This document shows positions 51,157 to 59,756 of a stretch of DNA of 64,000 nt, piece after piece (positions within the stretch are counted from its first letter, which is position 1; each line of letters starts with the position of its first letter). Source of the DNA: CAVPTL01 sp963794415 (lineage in GTDB: Bacteria; Actinomycetota; Thermoleophilia; Gaiellales; JAICJC01). Location of the stretch: NCBI GenBank assembly GCA_963794415.1, contig CAWCDI010000001.1, positions 868,001-932,000 of the forward strand, given 5' to 3'. The notes under the pieces were generated by a model. That model saw only the letters and a list, made by a program, of their open reading frames with translations, did no database searches and was not told the origin of the DNA. Position numbers and translations under genes: made by a program.

Positions 51157-51575
51157 CGAGCGCCCTGGTGCAGACGATCGTGCTCATCGTCCAGCTCGTG
51201 GAGAACCACGACTTCGCCAGCCCGGGGAAGCTGCTCGAGATCGGCGCGCTCGTGTGGGTCGCCAACAACATCGCGTTTGCGCTGCTCTTCTGGGAGATGG
51301 ACTCCGGCGGCGCTGCGGCGCGCGCCCACCGGCTCCGGCCGCACCCCGACTTCGCGTTTCCCCAGCAGCTCAACCCCGAGCTCGCCCCCGACAGACTGGC
51401 GGCCGCGGTTCATCGACTACCTCTATCTGGGGTTCACCAATGCCATGGCGCTCAGCCCGACCGACGCGATGCCGCTGACGCCGGGCATAAGATCGCGATG
51501 TTCGTGCAGTCGATGATCTCGCTCGCGCTCATCGGCCTCGTGATCGCCCGGGCGATCAACCTCTTCCCGGGGTAG
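50914..51575 (+). pseudogene. Predicted integral membrane protein, broken by about three frameshifts
   Basis: Reading across three frames rebuilds a membrane protein of about 220 residues. RWPMALAVVSVTVITLL and VLLGVLMIGDPGKIDVRSK are in frame 1. ALVGILVTSALVQTIVLIVQL and LLFWEMDSGGAAARAHR are in frame 3. DWRPRFIDYLYLGFTNAMAL and SPTDAMPLTPG are in frame 1, and KIAMFVQSMISLALIGLVI in frame 3. Breaks are near 51125-51140, 51392-51400 and 51487-51492. The intact family (a tetra-spanning protein with FxDYLYxxFTN and AFSPTDxxPL) is common next to this phosphodiesterase in actinobacteria. Three indels in 360 bp indicate either poor consensus or a decayed gene. Confidence 0.7.
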
Positions 51576-51581
51576 AGCGCG

Positions 51582-53203
51582 TCACGGCGAGGCGGCCTTC
51601 GGCTGCTCGGTGGGGATGCGGCCGACGAAGAAGAGCGAGAGCGCAGCCAGCACGGCGAGCACCGAGAGCGCCGCCTTCAGGCCGTCTAGCCGCGCGCTTG
51701 CGTTGGCATCGATCGCCGCCGTGGCGACGCTGGGCTTCACCCCCGCCTCGTCGAGCACCTTGGTGAGATCGGCGTCGGAGATGAACGGGATGCCTGCGGC
51801 GAGCTCCACCTGCGCCTTCTGCGAGACCTCGGCGGGGATCGCAGGGTTCTGGTCGATGTTCGTGAGAAACGAGGTCGTCAGGGTCGCGATGAGCAGCGAG
51901 CCGGCCAGCGCCGTGCCGAAGGATGCTCCCAGGTTGGTGACGGTGTTCTGGAGCCCGCCGACCTCGGGGCTGCGCTCGTCGGGAACAGCCGAGACGGTCA
52001 CGTTTCCCAGCTGCGATGCCAGCGCTCCCATCCCGGCGCCGATCAGGAGCATCGGCACGAGCACCACCTCCGGCCCCGAGCCCGGCTCGAGCTTTGCCAG
52101 GAGCACCACGGTGCCCGCAAGCAGGCAGAGGACGCCGATCCGAACGACGCGACGCGGCGAGACGTCCGGCGCGAGCTTCGGGATGCCGACCGCCGCGAGC
52201 AGCAGGGTGACCGAGAGCGGGAGCAGCCGCACGCCGGTGTCGAGCGCCGAGAGCCCGAGCACCACCGAGAGGTAGAGCGGCACCGTGAAGAAGACGCCCA
52301 TCTGCACCATGTACTGGAAGAAGAACATCGTGAGGCCGCCCACCATCTGCGAGCTCGCGAAGATGGAGGTGTCGAGCAGCGGCTCGCGGCCCTGCCGCTT
52401 GAGCCCCCCTCCCACTGGAAGAACAGCCAGATCACCAGGATTCCCGCGGTGAAGAGCCACACCACCGGCGAGATGCCAAACCACGACGGAGCACCCTCCT
52501 TGGGCACCAGCCAGCCCCACACGCCGGAGCGCAGCACCGCGAACACCAAGAGCGCGAGCCCCGACGCCGAGAGCACCGAGCCGACCAGGTCGAGCTTCGG
52601 CCGCGCGGTCACCGGCGCGTCCTCCAGCTTCCGCGCCAGCACGAGGATCACGAGCACGACTGCGACCTCTCCGGCGAACACCCAGCGCCACGAGAAGTAC
52701 GTCGTCGCAAAGCCGCCCACCAGCGGGCCGACCGCGATCGCGATTGCGCCGGAGGCGGCCACCAGCCCGTAGGCGCCGGCGCGCCGCTCGGTGGTGAAGT
52801 TGCCTGCCACCAGCGCGACGATCGCCGGCATGATCAGCGCCGCGCCCACGCCTTCGAGAAACGACCATCCCACGATCAGGACGGTGAGGTTGGGTGAGAT
52901 GGCCGTCACGGCCGAGCCGCAGCCGTAGATCACGCAGCCGATCGAGAAGGCGCGCTTGCGGCCGATCAGGCCGCCGATCTTGCCGCCGGTGATCATGAGC
53001 GCCGCCATCACTAGCGTGTAGTAGGTGATGGCCTCCTGGATGCCGCTGACGGTCGTCCCGAGATCGGAGGCAACGGTCGCGATGGAGACGTTCATCACCG
53101 AGCTATCGAGCGTCATCAGAAACTGCCCGGCGCAGAGCGTCAGCAGCACCACGCTCCCCGCAGCTCGTTGCGCGTTTCCCGGCACCCCCACATCATGTCG
53201 CAT
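51582..53203 (-). CDS. MFS drug exporter (DHA2/EmrB type, 14 TM), frameshifted
   Basis: The transporter is read in two frames. The N-terminal half has FLMTLDSSVMNVSIATVASDLG, GGKIGGLIGRKRAF (motif A) and VGWSFLEGVGAALIMPA (DHA2 motif C region). The C-terminal half runs from GLKRQGREPLLD to the stop at 51582, with LLIGAGMGALASQLGN. The switch occurs at the C6 run at 52404-52409 (plus strand), where seven would keep the frame. A homopolymer miscount is the simplest explanation. It probably exports drugs or other small molecules by proton antiport. The start is uncertain: ATG 53203, or 53239 upstream. Confidence 0.85.
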
Positions 53204-53277
53204 CTCGCGGTGAACCGTTTCGGGATGCCCGTCGAACATGGGCGGTCAGCGTTCACCAAGCGGAGGGACTACCCAAC

Positions 53278-53973
53278 ATGACGGAAGACACTCGGTTCAA
53301 CCGGCGCGCAGTGCTGAAGCGCGGCGCCGTGGGAGGAGCCGCTGTGGCTGGAGTCGGCTCGGTGTTCGCGTCGAGCGCATCGGCCGCAAGCAGCTGCAAC
53401 GAGACCAGCCAGCAGATCATCGACATCGCGGCCATCGCCGAGGCGCTCGCCGTGACGACGTACTACTGGGGCATCGAGCGCCCGCAGGTGTTCGGCAAGC
53501 TCGACAAGGACGACCGTCCCTACCTGCAGGGCGGCCTCTCGGCCGAGAAGGCCCACCTCGACACGCTGATCGGCGCCGGAGCCCACACGCCGCAGCACGT
53601 GTTCCACTTCCCGCCCGGCACGTTCGCATCGCCCGCCGGCTGGGCCGGAGTCGTCGAGTCCCTCGAGCGCGCGTTCGTGAGCGCCTACGGCGCCGCCGTC
53701 ACCCGCTACGCGGATCTCGGTAACAGCGCGATGGCCAACCTCGCAGCCCGCATCCTGGGCGTCGAGTCCGAGCATCGCGCCCTTGCCCGCGAGATCCTGG
53801 GCAAGCAGCTCCCGAACAACCTCATCCTCGAGCCCAACCTCTTCACGTGCGTCTCCGAGGCTGCGACGGCGCTCACGCCGTTCCTCAACGGCAGCAACGG
53901 CTTCACCGTGCAGATGGCCATGCCGAGCAATAGCCAGATCACGAAGGCTATCGGCAACCACCCCGCAGGCTGA
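53278..53973 (+). CDS. Tat-exported ferritin-like domain protein
   Basis: The 231-residue protein has a twin-arginine signal (FNRRAVLKRG, then AVGGAAVAGVGSVFASSASAA). A four-helix ferritin-like region follows (IAEALAVTTYYWGIER, YLQGGLSAEKAHLDTLIGAG, RILGVESEHRALAREILG), in which Glu and His residues are placed as in the DUF4439/dessication-associated ferritin-like family. It is exported folded. A role in metal or oxidative-stress handling is typical but not shown. It is divergent from the MFS exporter gene. Confidence 0.82.
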   Translation: MTEDTRFNRRAVLKRGAVGGAAVAGVGSVFASSASAASSCNETSQQIIDIAAIAEALAVTTYYWGIERPQVFGKLDKDDRPYLQGGLSAEKAHLDTLIGAGAHTPQHVFHFPPGTFASPAGWAGVVESLERAFVSAYGAAVTRYADLGNSAMANLAARILGVESEHRALAREILGKQLPNNLILEPNLFTCVSEAATALTPFLNGSNGFTVQMAMPSNSQITKAIGNHPAG

Positions 53974-54062
53974 CCAGCCCACTGGTCAGCGCGGGCGGTA
54001 CCCCGCAGGCCGCCTCCGGTCACCCGGCCGGGGGCGGCCTGACCGCCCAGGAAGGCTCTCCC

Positions 54063-54326
54063 ATGCACGCGACTCTCATCCTGATGGGCGAACACCAGCC
54101 CTGCGGCCTCTGCGACCACGCCGTGGCGGTGCTCACCCGCGTGGCCCAGGATCATCCGATCACGGTCACCGTGCTGCACAGCGATAGCCCGGAGGCCGCG
54201 CAGGTCGCCGAGGACTCGGGTGCGGCGGCCATCCGGCCGGTGCTGATCCTCGACGGCGCTCCTCACGCCTACGGCCGCATCTCCGAGGGCCGGCTTCGGC
54301 GCGACCTCGCCCAGGCGCTCGCCTGA
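54063..54326 (+). CDS. Thioredoxin-fold protein with CxxC (glutaredoxin-like)
   Basis: The 87-residue protein has a beta-alpha-beta thioredoxin fold with CGLC at residues 14-17 and a cis-Pro region IRPVLILDG. It is the size of a small glutaredoxin/DUF836-like protein. The role is probably thiol-disulfide exchange in the cytoplasm. It follows the ferritin-like gene by 89 bp. Confidence 0.78.
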   Translation: MHATLILMGEHQPCGLCDHAVAVLTRVAQDHPITVTVLHSDSPEAAQVAEDSGAAAIRPVLILDGAPHAYGRISEGRLRRDLAQALA

Positions 54327-54361
54327 GCGGACATAATTGACGCCTGGCATCGTCCCCCCGC

Positions 54362-54883
54362 ATCAACGCGATCGAGACTGCGCGGCTCCGCCTCGAGCCG
54401 CTCGTCGCGGCCGACGCCGCTGAGCTTGCGATCGTGCTGGGCGATCCGGCCCTGCACCGTTTCACCGGTGGCGAGCCGGCCGCCGCCCGCGAGCTCGAGG
54501 CCCGCTTCACGCGGTGGGAGGCCCGTGTCTCGCCGGACGGCCTGGAGCAGTGGCTCAACTGGACGGTCAGGCTGAAGGACGCCCGCGCGGCAGCAGGCTA
54601 CGTGCAGGCGACGATCGACGCGCACCGGCGGGCGGCCATCGCCTACGTGGTCGGCACCGGATTTCAGCGCCGCGGCATCGCCTCCGAGGCAGTCACCGCA
54701 CTGGTTAGCTGGCTCCGGGCGGAGCGCCGGGCTGCAGTCGTCGAGGCCCACATCGCACCCGGCCACGAGGCGTCAGAGCGGGTTTCGGCGGCGGCGGGGC
54801 TTCGCGCCACGAGCGAGGCCGACGCAGACGGCGAGCGCATCTGGAGGCTCACGTATCCCGTACCGAGCGAGGCGAGCGGCTGA
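54362..54883 (+). CDS. GNAT-family N-acetyltransferase, possible ATC start
   Basis: The protein of about 173 residues begins INAIETARLRLEPLVAADA, the usual first strand of RimJ/L-type GNATs (normally MxxIxTxRLxLR). It continues with AIAYVVGTGFQRRGIASEAVTALVSWL, the acetyl-CoA-binding Q/RxxGxG/A motif. No ATG, GTG or TTG occurs between the in-frame stop at 54338 and this strand; the codons present are CTG 54344 and ATC 54362. The next GTG (54434) would delete the first beta-alpha unit. No clear Shine-Dalgarno is seen. The substrate is unknown. Confidence 0.72.
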   Translation: MNAIETARLRLEPLVAADAAELAIVLGDPALHRFTGGEPAAARELEARFTRWEARVSPDGLEQWLNWTVRLKDARAAAGYVQATIDAHRRAAIAYVVGTGFQRRGIASEAVTALVSWLRAERRAAVVEAHIAPGHEASERVSAAAGLRATSEADADGERIWRLTYPVPSEASG

Positions 54884-54959
54884 GTCGCCGCACCAGATCT
54901 TCACGCGCCGTTCACCGCCCCAGCCCCCTCGCGCTGCGCGCCGATGGCACCATCAGGCT

Positions 54960-55097
54960 ATGGAAACCAGCATCTCTCTCGTTGGGCTCGCGACCGTCTC
55001 GGCAATCGTCGCAGCAGCCCTTGCCATCACGCTCGCGCTCTGGATGATCGGCCGCATCGACGACGACGCCGGCGCCGAGCTCGACTGGTACGTCTGA
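54960..55097 (+). CDS. Small single-TM membrane protein
   Basis: A 45-residue ORF from ATG encodes one hydrophobic helix (VGLATVSAIVAAALAITLALWMIG, residues about 8-31) and a short acidic tail (DDDAGAELDWYV). The composition is that of a real membrane miniprotein rather than random frame. It fills the gap between the GNAT gene and a convergent secreted-protein gene 7 bp away. Confidence 0.5.
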   Translation: METSISLVGLATVSAIVAAALAITLALWMIGRIDDDAGAELDWYV

Positions 55098-55104
55098 CCA
55101 CGGG

Positions 55105-55632
55105 TCAGCCGCAGATCCGCGCCCTCGCCGTCGCGGTCTGCGCGCCGGGGGCGGTGACCACCAGGATGTAGCGATGCCCGCCTGTGGCACACCAGGCGGT
55201 GCGGGTGGGCCGCTCGGTGTCGTAGTACGTCCCGCCGGGGAGCGTGCCCGGCTTTCCCGGCTGTGGCCCGATGGTCATCGGGCCGGGAAGCAGGTTCCTG
55301 GCCGAGGTGTGCACCAGGCCGTGCTCGTCGTACACGTAGGGCGTCACGCGGATCCCCCGCCCGCGAAGCCGGCAGTGATGCCCGAGCCGCCCTCCGGCCT
55401 GGTAGGCGGCCACGACGTGCGTCCCGCTGGTTCCCAGCTCAAGCGTTGCCTGGATGGAGAGATCGCGGCCGGTGCAGGTCGGCAGGGCCGTCGCGGCGGG
55501 CGGTTCAGTATCTGAGCCCGCCGCGGGGCCAGAGGTGTGAGCGACGTTTCCGCCGGGAGCCCACAGCGCCAGCGCGGCCCCGGCCACCACGACCGCGGCG
55601 GCACACGCAGCAATCCGGGTGCCCGGCGTCAT
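55105..55632 (-). CDS. Secreted protein, unknown function
   Basis: The 175-residue protein has a signal peptide or anchor (TRIAACAAAVVVAGAALALW), a Pro/Thr-rich spacer, then a beta-rich domain with four cysteines (CTGRDLSI, HHCRLRG, WCATGG, RICG) that may pair. This resembles DUF4232-type actinobacterial secreted domains in style, unconfirmed. ATG 55632 is used; GTG 55641 is an alternative. Confidence 0.65.
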   Translation of the reverse strand: MTPGTRIAACAAAVVVAGAALALWAPGGNVAHTSGPAAGSDTEPPAATALPTCTGRDLSIQATLELGTSGTHVVAAYQAGGRLGHHCRLRGRGIRVTPYVYDEHGLVHTSARNLLPGPMTIGPQPGKPGTLPGGTYYDTERPTRTAWCATGGHRYILVVTAPGAQTATARARICG

Positions 55633-55680
55633 ACCCCCCACCCTACCGCCGGGGTCAGCGCCGCCGGCAGAGCCGGTTCG

Positions 55681-56463
55681 TCAGGCTGCGGGCTTTCGCA
55701 TGACGAAGCCGATGTTCGCGTGATCGGAGCTGAGCTTGCCGCCGGAGAGCTTCCCGACCAGCTTGATCCCGAGCTCTGCAGGGCGCCGGAGCGCGCGAAA
55801 CGCGTTCAGGTAGAAGTCGGTGCCGTAGGCGCGCTCCACCATCAATCCGTGCGCCGCGGCGTAGTCCCGGAGGCCGGACTCCCCCACCACGTCGTCGTAG
55901 ACGGTGGGAAACGGGGCATATCCCGGCTTGCCGGCGTTGGGCTTTCGCTCGACATGGCGCTTGTAGAGCACGTGGAGCCGGTGGGGCGAGCGGCGGACGC
56001 CGAATCCGTAGACCGACTCGCCGTCCGGCACCCGGACGATGAGCACCCCGCCCGGAGCCAGCGCGGCGACGAGCCGGTCGAGCACCAGCTCGGCTCCGTC
56101 CACGTGCTCCAGCAGGTAGCTGGTGTAGGCGACGTCGAACGCGGCCTGCGGCAGATCGACCTCGCGGATGTCGCCGACGATCTCGTGCTGGATGTCGCCG
56201 TGCTCCTCGCGGCGGATGCGCATGACGCTCTCGACGATGTCCACCCCCGTGATCTCGAGCGGCACCGGCGCGGTGTCCAGGTGCCAGCGCTTGCCGCACC
56301 CTGCCTCGAGCACCCGCACGGGGCGCACTCCGTCGTAGGCGGCACGCACGGCGTCGGACAAGAGCCGCATCTCATCGGCCTTGGAGTGGATCAGCTCGAG
56401 CCGCTGCGCGGCGGCGCTAGAGCGGGAGTCGATGGCGGCAACGTCCACGAGTCGAGGGTACAC
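55681..56463 (-). CDS. SAM-dependent methyltransferase
   Basis: The 260-residue class I methyltransferase has the SAM motif VLEAGCGKRWHLD, the acidic ITGVDIVESVM, FDVAYTSYLLEHVDG and the LAPGGVLIVRVPDGE strand. The C-terminal part (about 150-260) is variable and carries substrate specificity. The GTG start at 56463 is isolated from other genes on this strand by 105 bp to the divergent 56569 gene. The substrate is unknown. Confidence 0.85.
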   Translation of the reverse strand: MYPRLVDVAAIDSRSSAAAQRLELIHSKADEMRLLSDAVRAAYDGVRPVRVLEAGCGKRWHLDTAPVPLEITGVDIVESVMRIRREEHGDIQHEIVGDIREVDLPQAAFDVAYTSYLLEHVDGAELVLDRLVAALAPGGVLIVRVPDGESVYGFGVRRSPHRLHVLYKRHVERKPNAGKPGYAPFPTVYDDVVGESGLRDYAAAHGLMVERAYGTDFYLNAFRALRRPAELGIKLVGKLSGGKLSSDHANIGFVMRKPAA

Positions 56464-56568
56464 CGAACATCCGAAGAGTCCCTGCTAACACCCGTAATCA
56501 CCCCGTTTGGGTGGTAGGGGCCCACCCAGAATGCAGGACGCAGGACATGGAGGTAGTATCTGACGTTC

Positions 56569-56850
56569 ATGGCAGCTTCTCTCGTGTCAGCCTCCGCGTT
56601 TCGGGCATCCAACCGTCGCACCTCTGCCCCCAGTCCGGGCGAGGGACTCGAGTACGGACGCGTCGTGAGCCACCTGCGCGATGCCGGCTACCGCGTCGAT
56701 ACGAGCGGCCCGAACCCCATCGGCGAGTACCTGGTCACGACCATCGACAGGGATGGCAGGCTGGGGCCGCAGGCAACCGGCCCGTCGCGGGTCGCTGCGC
56801 TGAGCGAGGTGGTCCGCGTAATCGCGGCGGCCCGCCGCACCGCCCGTTAG
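56569..56850 (+). CDS. Small protein, unknown function
   Basis: The 93-residue protein has a Ser/Ala-rich N-terminus and a C-terminal half that looks folded (RVVSHLRDAGYRVDTSGPNP, IGEYLVTTIDRDGRLG, ALSEVVRVIAAARR). No family is recognised. The ATG follows GACATGGAGGTAGTATCTGACGTTC, where GGAGG is 13 bp upstream. It precedes a secreted-protein gene by 26 bp. Confidence 0.55.
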   Translation: MAASLVSASAFRASNRRTSAPSPGEGLEYGRVVSHLRDAGYRVDTSGPNPIGEYLVTTIDRDGRLGPQATGPSRVAALSEVVRVIAAARRTAR

Positions 56851-56876
56851 CCGTCCGAGAGTGCAATCATTGCGCG

Positions 56877-57629
56877 ATGAGGCTCCTCAGCTGCCTGATC
56901 GTGGTCGTGGGCGCAATCGTGATCCTCGCCGGCGGTCGTGACCGGCCGGCGCCATCGGCGGCTGCGGCAGCGCCCCCGGTAACCGGATCTGCCCTGCCTG
57001 CGAGCTCCCAGCCGAAGTGCCCGTACCGCGAAGGCGAGGACTGTCTCGGCAAGCTCGATCCGGGCACCTACACCACCCAGCTCTTCACGCCGAAGCTCAC
57101 CTACACCGTCCCGGCCGGATGGACGAACCTCGCGGATGCGGGCGGCAACTTCGTGCTGGCGCCTGACCGCAGCACGCCTGCCGGCGTGAACCGGGGCATG
57201 GCGGACTACGTGGGCGTCTACACGTCGGTCGAGGCCGAGCAGAACGTGTGCCGCGCGTCGGTGCCGACTCCCGGGGTACCCCACACGCCGGCCGGGCTCG
57301 CCCGCTGGATCCACCGGCACCCCGGCGTTCGCTCAACCACGCCGAAGCCCGCGACGATCGGCGGGCTCAGCGGCGTCGTGCTCGACATCACCCTCGCGAA
57401 GGGCGGCGGCATCACCTGCCCGTCGCTCCCCGGCCGGAAGGGCGTCGGGCTGATCACCGGCCTTCTGCCGAGCAACTTCGACCACAGGGTGACGACGGGC
57501 CGGCGGATGCGGCTGTACCTCCTCGCCTACAACCACGGTGCGCTCGGGATCGAGATCGAGGATGACCGCGGCGGCGGCGACCACCTCGCCGAGTACGACG
57601 CGCTGGTACACCACCTTCGCTTCGGTTAG
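56877..57629 (+). CDS. Secreted protein, unknown function
   Basis: The 250-residue protein has a Sec signal peptide (LLSCLIVVVGAIVILAGG), an Ala/Pro-rich spacer, CPYREGEDCLGKL near residue 48 and a beta-rich domain starting YTTQLFTPKLTYTVPAGWTN. This N-terminal pattern recurs in actinobacterial secreted or lipid-anchored proteins of unknown role. Four cysteines after the signal could make two disulfides. Confidence 0.65.
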   Translation: MRLLSCLIVVVGAIVILAGGRDRPAPSAAAAAPPVTGSALPASSQPKCPYREGEDCLGKLDPGTYTTQLFTPKLTYTVPAGWTNLADAGGNFVLAPDRSTPAGVNRGMADYVGVYTSVEAEQNVCRASVPTPGVPHTPAGLARWIHRHPGVRSTTPKPATIGGLSGVVLDITLAKGGGITCPSLPGRKGVGLITGLLPSNFDHRVTTGRRMRLYLLAYNHGALGIEIEDDRGGGDHLAEYDALVHHLRFG

Positions 57630-57660
57630 CCGGGACAGCAGGTTTGACTCAGCGAAGCCC

Positions 57661-57945
57661 TCAGGCCTGCACGCGGATGGCGACCTCGTACTTCGAGACG
57701 GACTCGCGCGCTCCGGGTGTCTCGTCGCTGGGCATAGCGCTCAGCGCGGCGTCACCCCGAGCGTAGTCGTCTTCGTTTTCGAAGAAGACGATCGCGAGGG
57801 CGGTCTGAGCGTCGCTGTCGTGGAGGATGACGATCTCGCTCGCCGGGATCTCATCCGGCCGGCTCTCCGCGGTGATCTGCTTGCGGAGCTCCGCAATCCG
57901 CTGGTCGTTCACGCCCTTGAAGGAAACAACTCGTGCGAGTGCCAC
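57661..57945 (-). CDS. Small protein, dimeric ferredoxin-like-fold candidate
   Basis: The 94-residue protein starts at GTG 57945 with GGAGG seven bases upstream. VALARVVSFKGVNDQRIAELRKQI at the start, ALAIVFFENEDDYARGDAALSAMP in the middle and KYEVAIRV at the end give a beta-alpha-beta-beta-alpha-beta order, as in ABM/antibiotic-biosynthesis-monooxygenase-like domains. It is downstream of the STAS/anti-sigma pair on the same strand, 143 bp away. Confidence 0.6.
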   Translation of the reverse strand: MALARVVSFKGVNDQRIAELRKQITAESRPDEIPASEIVILHDSDAQTALAIVFFENEDDYARGDAALSAMPSDETPGARESVSKYEVAIRVQA

Positions 57946-58088
57946 TTTGGAGCCTCCAATCGTCGGGCCAACGATCGTACTCCCGTGTGGCGAGCGCTTC
58001 AACTGAGCGAGCAGTGGTCGAGCGGCAATCGACAGTCGAGACGGCAGGATCTGAACGAGCGCGGCCGGTGCCTCACGCCGACGTGAAT

Positions 58089-58443
58089 CTACGAGGCGCT
58101 GAGCGCTGCGAGCGCGGCTTTGCGGCTGGGATAGATCGGCAGGCGCGCGTCGTAGCCGGATGCGGCGAGAACGATCGCAGCCGGGGATCTGCTCAGGCAG
58201 CACCACTGCCAGCTTTGCCGGCAACTGGGCATGCGCACCCGCCAGCACATGAAGCGTCGATGAGTCGATGAACTCGACCTGTGAGAGATCAACCAGCACG
58301 CGCGTCCGACGCTCCACGAGCGTCTTCATCGCAGATTCGAGCTGATCGATGTTGCTGATGTCCAGCTGACCCAGGAGCCTCACCAGCCAAAGCGAAGCGT
58401 CCAGCTCATCCACCACCACCGCGTTCTCTGATGCGCCTGCCAA
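58089..58443 (-). CDS. STAS-domain anti-sigma-factor antagonist (RsbV-like), frameshifted
   Basis: The protein of about 117 residues has WLVRLLGQLDISNIDQLESAM and VLVDLSQVEFIDSSTLHVL, the STAS core with the phosphorylatable Ser in IDSST. The C-terminus (PAAIVLAASGYDARLPIYPSRKAAL) is in the next frame. One extra C in the run at 58183-58186 (G's on the plus strand) explains the switch. The TTG start has GGAGG six bases upstream. It would bind the RsbW-type kinase encoded just upstream and release a sigma factor. Confidence 0.8.
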
Positions 58444-58496
58444 ACCTCACCTCCCGAAGCGGTAGGGCAACGGTAGACCAACGCCACCCAGAATGG

Positions 58497-58895
58497 CTAC
58501 TCCACCGGCACGATACGAGCGGAAACCACGGTACGACCGTCGCTTCGCGTGACCGAGAACTCGCGGCTCAGCGACTCGACGATACGAAGGCCGACGCCTG
58601 CCCCGTCGCGACCATTCTCCCGTGACGCGACGAACCCCATGCCAGAGTCGGTCACAGTGATCTCCAGGTCGCCATCAAGCACACCCCGAATCTCCATCGA
58701 CCCCTCGCCATCCTCATAGGCGTGCATCACGACGTTCGCGACCAGCTCAGAGACGCATAACGCCGCGGCATACCGCGTCTCCTGCGAAACATCGGCTCCG
58801 CGCAGCCACATGTCCAGAGCGGCTCGGGCGCGTGGCACCGAGCCTGACACCGCCGGCAAGCGCGACGAAAACGGGTCTACGTCGGAAGCTTCCAC
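58497..58895 (-). CDS. RsbW-like anti-sigma serine kinase (HATPase_c_2)
   Basis: The 132-residue GHKL ATPase has CVSELVANVVMHAYED (N-box), ITVTDSGMGF (G1) and GAGVGLRIVESLSREF (G2). It lacks a histidine-kinase dimerisation domain, so it is a switch-protein kinase that binds a sigma factor or phosphorylates an STAS partner. The STAS gene follows 53 bp downstream. The GTG start is at 58895. Confidence 0.88.
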   Translation of the reverse strand: MEASDVDPFSSRLPAVSGSVPRARAALDMWLRGADVSQETRYAAALCVSELVANVVMHAYEDGEGSMEIRGVLDGDLEITVTDSGMGFVASRENGRDGAGVGLRIVESLSREFSVTRSDGRTVVSARIVPVE

Positions 58896-59041
58896 CCGGC
58901 CTCAATCACCAGAACTCCGTCCGCCGTGCCGGGCTGCTGTTCAACCCATCAGCAAGGTTATACCCAAAGAGCCACCCTGACCACACAACGCGGCTGCGGC
59001 AGGTGAGTCGCATTCCTCGTGGATACGCCACGTACCGCTAG

Positions 59042-59115
59042 TCGGGGCGGCAGGATTTGAACCTGCGACCGCCCGGCCCCCAGCCGGGTGCGCTACCAGG
59101 CTGCGCCACGCCCCG
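59042..59115 (-). tRNA. tRNA-Pro (anticodon GGG)
   Basis: On the minus strand, CGGGGCG acceptor arm pairs with CGCCCCG. D-arm GCGC...GCGC, anticodon stem CCCGG/CCGGG around loop CTGGGGG (anticodon GGG), and T-arm GCAGG-TTCAAAT-CCTGC. The length is 74 nt, and CCA is not encoded. proS lies about 1.2 kb away. Confidence 0.96.
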
Positions 59116-59231
59116 AGAGCGACGAGTATATCGGGAACCTTGCCACGGCCCGGGCGGTCATAGTGCACATGAGTCTGAGCGCAGCCATTGCTCTGCCCGC
59201 CCACGAGCGGAATCGCACGTACGATCTGGGG

Positions 59232-59756
59232 GTGAGCCAGCACACCGACGAGAAGCTCGCCCGCATGGCTGCCCGTGGCGACGCGTCCGCGTTCGAGGAG
59301 CTCGTCGTCCGCTACCAGGACCGGCTCTACACGCTCGCGCTGCGCATCACGTCGTCCGACGCCGACGCGCGCGACTGCGTCCAGGAGGGGCTGATCTCTG
59401 CGTGGCGCGCGATCGACCGGTTTCGCGGCGACGCCCAGTTCTCGACGTGGATCTACCGTATCGTCGTGCGCAAGGCCTACGACGTCATCGACCGGCGAAA
59501 GCGCCTCCCGAGCCCGGTCGAGGACGTGCCCGCCGTCTCGATGAACATCGATGCGGGTGCCGGCATCGACCTGATGGACGCCCTGGCCGACCTCGATCTC
59601 GACTTCCGCACCGTCATCGCCGCGTGCGACATCGTGGGCATGTCGATGGACGAGACCGCAGCCCTGCTCGACCTGCCCGCCGGCACCGTGAAGTCGCGCC
59701 TGCACCGCGCCCGCGCGCAGCTGGCCCAGAAGCTCGACCCGGAGCGCGCGTCGTGA
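59232..59756 (+). CDS. ECF-family RNA polymerase sigma factor
   Basis: The 174-residue protein has sigma region 2 (DASAFEELVVRYQDRLYTLALRI, DCVQEGLISAWRAIDRFRG, FSTWIYRIVVRKAYD) and region 4 (VGMSMDETAALLDLPAGTVKSRLHRARAQL). This is an extracytoplasmic-function sigma factor. GTG 59232 is chosen; TACGAT at 59220-59225 is placed for a leaderless start. ATG 59169 would add 21 residues. The next gene overlaps it (GTGA) and encodes a membrane-anchored partner, probably the anti-sigma factor. Confidence 0.9.
   Translation: MSQHTDEKLARMAARGDASAFEELVVRYQDRLYTLALRITSSDADARDCVQEGLISAWRAIDRFRGDAQFSTWIYRIVVRKAYDVIDRRKRLPSPVEDVPAVSMNIDAGAGIDLMDALADLDLDFRTVIAACDIVGMSMDETAALLDLPAGTVKSRLHRARAQLAQKLDPERAS

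Noticed and set aside
54335..54355. Possible third REP-like copy (ATTGACGCCTGGCATCGT)
   Set aside because: Only the CGCCTGGCA core resembles the 31-bp repeats; the TGAATA/TATTCA arms are missing, so it may be chance.
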